Positions 11,301 through 23,300 of a stretch of DNA of 64,000 bases are shown here, piece by piece. Under the pieces are notes generated by a model that did no database searches, was not told the DNA's origin, and was given only the letters and a program-made list of their open reading frames with translations. The stretch covers positions 3,172,001 through 3,236,000 of the forward strand of contig NC_063993.1 of assembly GCF_932276165.1 (NCBI RefSeq), in the 5' to 3' direction. A program made the position numbers and the translations under genes. Source of the stretch: Plutella xylostella (Eukaryota > Arthropoda > Insecta > Lepidoptera > Plutellidae). The number at the start of each line of letters is the position of its first letter. Within the stretch, counting starts at the first letter, position 1.

Positions 11301-14300
11301 TTCATACAACACATATTCCCATCAAATTTCATCACTGTAGTACTTATAGTTTCCGAGTAAATCGGCTGTGACAGACGGACAGACGGACAGACGGACATGA
11401 CGAAACTATAAGGGTTCCGTTTTTGCCATTTTGGCTACGGAACCCTAAAAAGGTATAAAATTGTGACTATCTGCTATGTTTTATTTCTGAACGAATGATA
11501 ACAATGGATTGTGTCAATGCCAGGCGTGACATTTTCATTGCTCGTGGGTGTATCATTTAGGGCAAAATTTTCAAAGTTACCTGTTGAAAAATTTGGATGC
11601 CGTCGCGTCTGAATGTTTGTATTAGACAGTGACAGGAACAATTTTATTCCTTACATAACATTTACTCACCATATAAAAATCAGCCTCTACTTGTTTAAAT
11701 AAATCAGCTGTCCTATATCCATATTACAGGCTTGTTGTCCTTGTTTGTCCAGATAGAGCACACATAGTAAATTGACCATGTTTGTCCAGATAGAGCACAC
11801 GGACACATCACGGCCGGAGCGGGCCCAGCTGTTTCCCGAACCACACATGCAGGGAGCCAACATCGTCGCCGCGCACCTCACTGCCGACTTCTTCATATTC
11901 GCTACTGATGTGAGTTGTGTTGAGGTTTATATTATTATATCTTGATGTTCGCTAAAGAGTTGGCATTGTTAGCCGAAACAGGGATCCAGTGATCAAACTG
12001 AACAATCATCTTGAAAGTCATTATTTATCTAAAAAGTCACGTGACTGATAAACATAGGCTATATTGTATATTTTTTTCATGTTTTCATTCCTATGACAAA
12101 AGAATTTCAGTATTACAAGTTGTGAGACCAAGGGCGTACCCAGGATTTCAGCTAGGGGGGGGGGCTGCTCATACCTGTTTCATTTTGCGCACAGTAGGTA
12201 ACACGTTTTTTATTGGTAGGAACATTTACGTTTAATTTATTTTCTAGCCCTTTCGAACCTGAGTGCTTTTGTACATTTTTTTTGCATTAACGTTAAACTT
12301 ATTTTGCCGCTTCGAACCGAAACGCATCATTTGTGCATCTTGTTGTTAATGCCTATAAATAGTGGTTGATATTTGAAGTCAGTTTGCCTGTGACAGGCGA
12401 CGAAAATGCCGGCGTACATTGATCGTGACACCGGGCGAGTTAAGAAATTAATGTAATTTTGCAGTTTTAGCTAATTTTCTTTACATATTTTATGCTACAA
12501 TGTTATATTACATTCTTATCGTTGTTGTAAGCATAGTAATGTGTGCAAAACACAATTATTCTATGATAATATTTGTTCGACAAAACAGCTACGCACAAAT
12601 GTGCGGTTCAGGTTCAAAATGAAATACCACGGCTCTCAGGATAATCGAGTTATCGATCAATATCCCTCTATATACCTTACTGGGTAACACATCATTCTAC
12701 GAGCATTTTTGCTCTAGCGAAACACCACTCAAGCTAGCCAAGCAAAAGGTGGGAGATCCTGTTCCTCTTCAGTGTTCTGGACACCAAAATAAAGGCAAGC
12801 CAGAGATGAGGAACAGGGGTCCTCCCTCTGAAATCTGATGTCCCTAAAGCCCAACAGCTGGCCAGAAGCTACCCTGCCCCTTTATGATTATCATTACTAT
12901 TATTTTCGATATACCGGAGGAGCGGTGGTAGCTCAGTGAGGAGCGAAGGTAGCTCAGTCGGGTAAGCGCCCGCTGCTCACGCCAGAGATGCGGGTGCGAA
13001 TCCCGGCGCTGACATGTACCAAAGAGTTATTTGAATTTAAGTACAATGCATACCATCGCTCTTACGGTGAAGGAAAACATCGTAAGGAAACCTGCATATC
13101 TAGATTTAGCACATCTAGGTATGTGAACCCACCAACCCGCAGTGGACCAGCGTGGTGGGAAATGGTACAATCCAAGCTTAGGAAGGCAGTTTAGACCTTG
13201 GGGATGTGCACAACAAAAGTTCCACTCGAGAGAGCCAGGTGCAGGTACTTAGAACAGAATAAGTAATGATAGAGACTGAAACTGAAGATTTGAGCTAATA
13301 ATGTTTTATTTTTATATTTCACCCCTTAAAGTTCTCATTTATGTGATGGAAGTCAAAACTATATCATTAGAATTTAAAAAAAGTCAAAAAGCTAAGTTTT
13401 CTAAATTATATTTTTGTTTTTATGATATAGTTGCAATGAGCTTTTCAGCTGCCCCCCCCTGCCCCTACCTGGCTACGCCCATGTGTGAGACCCCATTTAT
13501 TTCGGCTTATACCTATTTTCGTAGGACCAAGCGTGTTTGTGACTGAAATCTAAATGATATGTCGTTGGGATTATTACGTCCGAAAATCACCGTTCTAATA
13601 TTTATATATAACTTATATTTATATTGTAATCATAGTATTAATAATACTGATAAAATGCTTAATCCTTTATTCCAGCACGGCCACATAGAATACTTCTCTC
13701 TCGACGAGTGGCGTTCAGCGACCCGCTACAAACACTCGAGCAACATCACCTCCCTGCACTGCGACATCGGAGGGACTCGCGCCTTCTTCACCGACGACAA
13801 ACACCGGGCTTATATCTACAGCCCCGCGTATGACGAGATATGTCCCGTGGACAATGTGCCTGCGCATTTCAAGTTAGTGTCTGTTTAGGGCACTATATCC
13901 TATTCCACGGGGAAAGACATCTGACAAAACTCTTATTACATTCGAATATGGTTAGTTTTTTTCAAATGTCTTTACCCGTTGAATGGGATATAGGATGTTT
14001 TAACAGCATGCGGATTTCATTACGCACGCGGGATGGCACGCCATTTTCCCGCGTCTCGCAAGCAAATCCGCATGCTATTAAAAACAGCTTTAGGGAGAGG
14101 TTATAAAGTCACAATAACATGTTTCTTAAAACGCTAGAGTGCAATATGACAAAGGACATCCTGTTGGAACAAAAGTATCAAGACTCAACCGATCAATACT
14201 TCAACCACGATAGCACTGACTTTGAATCAAGCTTCCATGACATCATGTATGACCTGTACGTCCAGCGCACCGTGGGCAGTCAGAGATTGATAGACAACTG

Positions 14301-17300
14301 ACAGAGATTGATTGACTGGACAATCCTTTCACCACGCACCTTCATCTAGCTCTAGTCATTGTCTTTTGTCATCGTTTCGTAGATATTAATAACATCTTAT
14401 GTTACCTCCACAGAGGAGTAATCTGGGACATATGCCTATCCGAGCGCAACGTGCTAGCCATCTACACGGACACATCCATCCACACGTACCACTACTCACC
14501 GCACGGCGTGAGTGGCCCGCGCGTGGCCGCCGTGGCCGCCACGCCGCTGCCCGCCGCGCACGCGCCGCTCATACTGTCCGCTGGCACTGTTTACTGCGGG
14601 AGTAACTCCGGGTGAGTAAATAACCTAACCAACGTCTATAAAACACAAAACGGACATATTCAACACTAAAAGTAGCATAACTTTTAAACGGCTAATTTCT
14701 ACGAAACATGGCTAAGAACACAGTCAACACTAAAAGAGTCATAACTTTTGAATGGCTGAACCAAATTTGATAAAATATAGATAAGAACACGCGGAGAAAC
14801 ATTACCTATGACCCAAAAAACAAAAACGGAAATCGGTCTGGCCGTTTGCTCGCTACGTTACCACAAACACATGCCACTACTCGCCACACGGCGTGCGCGG
14901 GCCGCGCGTGGCCGCCGTGGCCGCCACGCCGCTGCCCGCCGCGCACGCGCCGCTCATACTGTCCGCTGGGACTGTGTACTGTGGGAGTAATGCTGGGTGA
15001 GTTTTGTAATGTAACCAACGTTAAAACATTCGACATTCAACACTTTTGAACGGCTAATTTCTATGAAACATGGCTAAGAACACAGTCAACACTAAAAGAG
15101 TCATAACTTTTGAATGGCTGAACCGATTTTGATGAAATGAAAATCGGTTCAGCCGTTTGGGAGCTACGCTACCATAGACAAATACACAGAAACGCTCCTT
15201 TTTTCCGTCGTGGGCTAAAAACGACACTACTCGCCGCACGGCTAAAGAACACTTGAGGGAACATTACCTTTGAAACTAAATAACCAGAACGAAAATCGGT
15301 TCAGCCGTTTGCGAGCTACGCTAGCACAAACACATACACAGACACACAGACACGTGCCACTACTCGCCACACGCCGTGGCCGCCACGCCGCTGCCCGCCG
15401 CGCACGCGCCGCTCATACTGTCCGCTGGCACTGTGTACTGTGGGAGTAGTGCTGGGTGAGTTGGATAACATAAGAAACGTTTAAAACCGCCGACATTCAA
15501 CACTAAAAGCCGCATAATTTTTGAATGGCTGAACAAATTTTCATAAAACATGGCTAAGGCGGACCCTAACCTACAATAAAATTGTGCAATATATTTATTG
15601 TGCAATAAGATTTGAATCCCAATGACGTTTGCGAAATCTTCAATATTAACCCTAGACGATGAATATTACTGCAAAACTTTCAATATTGCGCAATATAATT
15701 GATCGTCTAATAGGGGCCGCTTAAGGACACGCAGAGAAACATTAGCTACGACCCTAAAAAACAAAACGGAAATCGGTTCAGCCGTTAGGGAGCTACGCTA
15801 TCATAGAGAAATACACAGGCACGTCAAACTTAAAGCAACCCTCTTTTTCCGTCGTGGGCTGATACCGACAGCCGGCACTGAGTAGGTACTGTGGCAGTAG
15901 CGGCGAGTGAGTTGTAGGCAGAGTAAAACTAAATTTTTAAATCAACAACAGTCTCATACCGCCGAACGTATCATGTGTGAGTATCATGACTTCCGCAGCA
16001 ACAAAGTATCAGCAGCGACTATGTATCATGACATCGGCAGCGACTAGGTATCATGACACCAACAGCGACTAGGTATCATGACATCGGTAGTTACTAGGTA
16101 TCATGACATCGGTAGCTACTAGGTATCATGACATCGGTCGTTACTAGGTATCATGACATCGCCAGCAACTAGGTATCAGGACATCAGCAGCGACTAGGTA
16201 TCATGACATCAGTAGCAACTAGGTATCATGACATTGGCAGCGACTAGGTATCATGACATCTTCTATTAGCTTACTCTGCGATTTCTCACGCGTTAAATTC
16301 TATATACATATTAAGCATGCATATTACCTTATTTTCAGCATAACAAAATTGGCCCTAGAATCACACAACACGGCTGGTTTGGCCGATGCCGACCCCGACA
16401 AGCGAACAGCCAATCAGAAGAAACACATTGAGAAGTTACTGCTACTCTGTCGTTTCCACGAAGCGCGTCTATTCTGTGACGCGTTGGAGGACGAGGAAAT
16501 GTGGCGGAAACTGGGCGAGGCGGCCATAATGCAGCTGCAGCATGAGTTTGGTGAGCCAATGACAGCGTGGGGTGAGATTGTTTGGTCCAATCGTGGCAGT
16601 TTAAGATTTTGTGGAATGGGAATGGGAACATAAAAGGAATGTTGTGATAGATTCATCTGTTTCATCTGTGATTTATGAATCCCATAGTCACATCCTATTA
16701 TGAACTTTAAATATAAAGCTAAAGAAACAATGAAAATTGTGGTCTTTCCATACCATTTGTAGTGACTGAGACCGACTAGGGAATATTGACAGACCTACGA
16801 ACAGAGCATGACAGCATTAGTCCGTACGCCATTTTCACATTGTTTGCTTATCTGCGGGCGCCCTATAAAAATACACTTCTTTTGCTCGTTTCGTTTCATT
16901 TATAAATTGTATTTCGTTCCAGCCGTAAGTGTGTACACTAAACTGAACGACGTGGCCATGGTGTGGGCGCTAGAGGACGCGGCCGACATCGAAGACATGC
17001 CTACACTGTGGTTAGTTGCTATATGTTTTTTTATTTATTTAATCATCAACATTTGTCCTAACGTCATTTATAGCTTAAGTTGTATGGCCGCCTTTTTAGC
17101 AAATTGGTTGTTGACGACGTGAGGTTGTAGCAGATGAGGTGTTGTCTACTAGTATATGTATTTTTATGAGATTCATTGGCAGCCAGCCGACGTACCGATC
17201 CATAGAAACCAGTGATATTGCTACACTTGACGACTATATAAATTTAGGGCCTTACCATCATAGACACAGATGTTATAGTATGGCCGTTGAGAGAATGCAT

Positions 17301-20300
17301 TTTTGCCATTCGTAATCCCATACATATTAGGTGAATGCAAAAGAAAACCAACTTTATTTACCAGACATAAGCGAACGTCAAAAACGCATTCTATCAACGG
17401 CCGAAGTATAAACGCTGTTAGTTGGCTGCCAAACCCCTTATAAATCAATCCTGTGTCATACCTTTATTTAAACACCCATTAAACAAGGTTTCAATTTATT
17501 GATAGTACACTGATCATAGAACAACGCGGACTCGGGTGTACCCTCGGGAAGCGTCATAGCGATCTTTCTTGATACAAAAAAGTCTGCCAATTTTTGCGGG
17601 GGGAAATTTTACCGTTTACCTTGATTATGTCCCATTTGACAAGCCATTATGAGTTTTAATTCCCAGCAATAAGGGTTACGTGAAGTGACATTTAATAATG
17701 AACACAGTGTTTTCATTTATCTTGCCAATGGATGTAACAATTATCGATAAGTGTTATCGATGAATTCGAGAACATGGGTTGGAAAAACTAATTTTAAATT
17801 AGATAAATTATGAATGATTATTAAACGAAGCCTTTATTTAAATAACTTATCCTTAAAACGAATACTTAAGTAAAAAATGCTACGCACATATACCTAGTAG
17901 TTTTTTGGTACTACATTTGTACTCACGTGATAGGTCGCAAGCCGTATCGCTGTTTTTGATGAGTACAATGCAAGTGGTATGTGGAATGTAAGTGGGCAAC
18001 CCGACTGTCAGATGTTTTCAAGCTGCCCTGCCGAAGTAGCAACCGGGACCCACGGCTTATTTTGAAGATGAAAAAAAACGAAGGGAAAATACTAGAAGAA
18101 AAGACTTACCAATAAAGTTTGTTCCAAAATTTACAGTCATTAAACATTCGGCCTCATATCAGTCCCAGGTCGTTTTCAACAAATTGCCACTCTATTTAAA
18201 AATACTTATTAGCCATAGCAGCTTCAAAACGAAACTAAGGGATTTTTTGTTGAAGGGGTGCTTCTATAGTCTAGATGAATATCTTAAGTGACTGCCTACC
18301 TACATAAGAAACTTAATAATTTTTGTACCTACCTACTTACATCTATTTTGAATTGAAATGATATTATAATTATTTAAATTGGTAATTTCGACAAATTGTA
18401 TTAAGTATAATTATTATTTTAATGACTTTTTCAAATTATATTAATCATAAAAAGTTGATTGCATATTGTAAAGTATAGGTTGGATACCACAAAACTTTAT
18501 TAAATTGTGTAACTACCTAGGTTAAGTTAGTTTTAAAAAATTCAAACACAATGTATATTGTTTATGAATAAATAACTATGAACTATGAACTTAACGTGCC
18601 GTCCATCCGAAGCACGGAAGCGACCAGAAAAGACAACCATTTGAAATCGGTCACCCATCCAATAGCTGAACGTACCATTTGTTGCTTAACCACAGCCATC
18701 ACTGTAGCCAACTCGACTACGGACGCTTCCCAACTACTTATGTCCTTTTGTCGATAAATACATATTATCTGCATACCGGTACATCACTATTGCATTTTTT
18801 TGACATTGGTTGCTAGGTAACGGCTAATAACAATAAACCATGACCGAAGGCAATCAAATCTGTGAACAAATCCGGAAATCTGAATATTCTATGAAATAAA
18901 GCCGTCATTTTAGTATGTTAACAAATCATTTTCTATGAAACGAACGCTTTGCCAACTAGATTGAGTCTAGTGAAAATTTTGACTGCAACTAGTTTTTATA
19001 AATCGGTGGGCCTTTCTGGCCTACCCCCGCGGCAGAGGGGAACGTCTGCCTATTTCGTCTCCAGACCATTCATACTCAATGACACTGATAGGTGTTTAGC
19101 GCTGTCAAACGCCTACAAAATCTGTCAAATTTTACGTTTTAAACACTTGTCAAACACTGTTTAAAGTTTTTTGTGGTAGTACAGTTAATATTTATACCCT
19201 TATTCTCCACCCCTCCCCAGCGCAATGCTAAGCGCGTGCCTCGGCCTAGGCGACGCAGCGTCCCGCTGGGCGGCGACACGGCCGGCGGCGGCGCTACAAC
19301 TGGCGCTCGCGCGCGGGCGCTGGCTCGACGCCGCGCAGCTCGCCGCCGCCGCCGCGCCCGAGCGCGCCCGCAGACTGCAGTACACGCATGCCGCCCATTT
19401 GGAGCTTACGTGAGTTTTGTAACATGGTTTGCAATCGGTTTGGTTAGCCACAGTTGACCATATAACTAGTAGAAGCGCCAGGTTAATCTAAAATTATCAA
19501 GGTCTGTAATATGAACTGATAGAACTTTAGGACACAGTGCTGTTTTGGAGGATAGATACGCGATATAGCAATAGAAAGTGGCTTATATACTCCCTTTGGC
19601 CGTCTACAGCTCCAGAGTTTCTATGGAGAAATCTCAGAAGAATGTTGGATTTTTCACCTCCGTAGTTTTGTCACCTGCATAGCCCGTATTCCACACAAAG
19701 TAAAATTTTATTGCCGGCGCTATTAGTTTAATCCCCTTATTTGAACATTACAGAGCTGACTACCACGAGGCACTAGCCAAGTACGAGAAAAGCCTCATGC
19801 CGGAAGACCCAGAAGACCCTCAAGTAAAGGCGCACAACGACAACTGTGAAGCTGGGATCGCCAGGATGTCCATACGATGCGGCGACGCCATGAGAGGAAT
19901 CACCTTAGCCATGAAACATTCCACCAACAAGACCCTACTCAAAGACTGCGCGGAATTACTAGAAGAGGAGAAACAATACAGCCACGCGGCGACGTTGTAC
20001 GACCACGCAGGCAACACAGAAAAAGCCGCGTCGCTTTACATCAAACTAAAGTCTTGGCTGAAAGTGGAAGCGTTGCTTCCCAAGATTAATTCACCAAGTA
20101 TACACTTGCAGTACGCTAAAGCGAAAGAAGCGGAGGGCAGATACGCGGATGCGATGAAGTCTTACTTAAAAGCTCAAGATTACGAAGCGGCTATCAGACT
20201 TAACTTGGAGAAGTTGGACGATATAGATGAAGCGGTCACTTTGGTGCAGGAAACGAAATCCGTGCAAGGAGCTAAGATGGTTGCCAACTATTTCCAGAAC

Positions 20301-23300
20301 AGCGACGATCCAACGTCCGCCATCAAGTTCCTAGTCATGTCTTTGTGTTACGATGACGCTTTTCAGCTAGCGCGAAAGATAGGGAAGCTGCAGTTGTTTG
20401 GTGAGATTTTGATTCAGACGTCGCAAGCGCGGCCAGAAGACTTTCGCAGTTTGGCGTTGCATTTTGAAGGGGAGAAGAATCATTTATTGGCCGGCAAGTT
20501 CTTCTTCCATGCGGGGGAGTATTCTAAAGCGATGGGTCACTTGTTGAAGGCGGGCGCGGCGGAGGAGGATGACAACGAGGCGATCAGCGTCGCCATCGAC
20601 GCCGCCGCCGCCAGTGATGACGAAAGGTTGACTAGACGGTGAGTTGTATACTTGTATATTTTTAATCGTTATTGTCATTATATCCATGACCGGGAACAGA
20701 GGTCAGTTTATAAGGAGGTCTTTGCCCAGCAGTAAGACACTAACTAAACAGATTATTAAAAAAATGCTTCCTTGTGTAATTGTGTTATTTTCCTCAGAAT
20801 AAAAACTTCATCAGTAAACGATTGTGGCCTATAGAAATTATTCCTCAGTTAGCTGGATCTCTGTTCAACTTTCTAGGGTGCACCATTCGTATATGTTATT
20901 CAGTAGTTTTACTCTTGCACACCAGCTAACGACTCTAATCTTGTCTGTCTGCAATATTCCAGCCTGATAGAATACCTGCTGGGAGAGACCGACGGGGCGC
21001 CGCGGGAGCCGCGCCACCTGTTCCGCCTGTACATGGCCAAGAAGCAGTACGCGGAGGCCGCCAAGACTGCCGTGAGTATAGATTGGTTTGTTTGATGAGG
21101 ATAGACACACAGTAGGTAGAGTAGGTACTTAATATTAAATCAGCTTCCGAAACCAGATCCGAAACTTTTACGGAAACTAGAGTAATTCCCTATGACTACT
21201 AACTATGTACCTATACTTTAAAAACCAGTATTATTATTATGAGGTTGTGTCGTATTACTCAGGGGAACATTATAGCTTTTTGTTCAATTTATGTTAATAA
21301 TAAATTGTATTTATTTATATTATTATTAAATTTTCAGGTGATCATAGCGCGTTCGGAGTGCGCCGCGGGGCGCTACCGCGAGGCGCGCGACGTGTTACGC
21401 GCCGCCAGCGTGAGCATGCGGCCCGCGCCGCGCGACGTGGCCGCGTGCCTCGCCGCGCTGCACTGCTACATACTGGTGAGTGCCGCCCCGTGAGCATGCG
21501 GCCCGCGCCGCGCGACGTGGCCGCGTCCCTCGCCGCAACGCACTGCTACATAGTGGTGAGTGCCGCCCCGTGAGCATGCGGCCCGCGCCGCGCGACGTGG
21601 CCGCGTCCCTCGCCGCAACGCACTGCTACATACTGGTGAGTGCCGCCCCGTGAGCATGCGGCCCGCGCCGCGCGACGTGGCCGCGTCCCTCGCCGCAACG
21701 CACTGCTACATACTGGTGAGTGCCGCCCCGTGAGCATGCGGCCCGCGCCGCGCGACGTGGCCGCGTCCCTCGCCGCAACGCACTGCTACATACTGGCGAG
21801 TGCCGCCCCGTGAGCATGCGGCCCGCGCCGCGCGACGTGGCCGCGTCCCTCGCCGCAACGCACTGCTACATACTGGTGAGTGCCGCCCCGTGAGCATGCG
21901 GCCCGCGCCGCGCGACGTGGCCGCGTCCCTCGCCGCAACGCACTGCTACATACTGGTGAGTGCCGCCCCGTGAGCATGCGGCCAACGCACTGCTACATAC
22001 TGGTGAGTGCCGCCCCGTGAGCATGCGGCCCGCGCCGCGCGACGTGGCCGCGTCCCTCGCCGCAACGCACTGCTACATACTGGTGAGTGCCGCCCCGTGA
22101 GCATGCGGCCCGCGCCGCGCGACGTGGCCGCGTCCCTCGCCGCGCTGCACTGCTACATACTGGTGAGTGCCGCCCCGTGAGCATGCGGCCCGCGCCGCGC
22201 GACGTGGCCGCGTCCCTCGCCGCAACGCACTGCTACATACTGGTGAGTGCCGCCCCGTGAGCATGCGGCCCGCGCCGCGCGACGTGGCCGCGTCCCTCGC
22301 CGCAACGCACTGCTACATACTGGTGAGTGCCGCCCCGTGAGCATGCGGCCCGCGCCGCGCGACGTGGCCGCGTCCCTCGCCGCAACGCACTGCTACATAC
22401 TGGTGAGTGGGTGCTGCAAGCTGATAGTGGCAGAAAAACCGTGTCTATCCAAAGAAGGTAGTTAGTCAGGTCGGTCGACGTCAAATTTGTGTTCTTCCGG
22501 TCAAGGTTTCGTATCGTGACATCCAAGATCCTAAGTATGATGACATGGACAACTAGTATCATGACATTCGCAGCATCAGGTATCATGACATCGACAACTA
22601 AAGTCGTTTGCAATAGAATCCAACAATCATGTAAACAAACCAAATTGTCACGATTACTCCGTAATCACATACATTTGACGATCAATTATGAACATAGTCT
22701 GATTTCAACGAACGCACCATTGTTTTCACATTATCTTCAACACGATTTAACTTCACACGACAACGACACGGCAAACGATGACACAGTGGTTCCATTTATA
22801 ATTACCGTCACCGGCGACACTTCTGATAGTGATGATGAAGAAGACGAAGATTTAAATTTGTTTTAATAAACACTGACCCTGACTACTGAGCCGATGGTTC
22901 GATTCCCGGCTGGGGCAGATATTTGTTTAAACACAGATATTTGTTTTCGGGTCTTGGATGTGCCCTTAAAATGGCAATAGGCCCGCCCCCTATTACATTG
23001 GGACTAACATAACACTCTGGCGAAAAGTGGGTGCAGCAATGCACCTCTGCCTACCCCGCAAGGGAGTACATTAGTACAAGGCGTGAGTGCGTTTTTTTTT
23101 TTTTAATATATAATCAGTTTTATTTTATAGTCTATGGCTTATATATTTAATCTAATTAGAACACTATGACATCACTATGGGCATAAACAATACGCTGTCA
23201 ATGTCAGTCCGCCATATTTGTTTACATGATTGTTGGATTCTATTGCAAACGACTTTAGTATCATGACATTCAGAGCATCAGGTATCATGACATCGACAAT

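Noticed and set aside
12935..13010. tRNA-like sequence (A and B boxes)
   Set aside because: The fold is incomplete and the segment heads a repeated SINE body seen elsewhere in the window, so it is not a tRNA gene.
14119..14301. Plus-strand 60-aa open frame in WDR19 intron 11
   Set aside because: WDR19 exons 11 and 12 join in phase without it, and it has no splice sites at its ends.
21411..22418. CRISPR-like or protein-repeat array
   Set aside because: Units are contiguous without unique spacers and contain a eukaryotic exon end with a donor. The overlapping 63-aa minus-strand frames are shadows of the GC-rich repeat.
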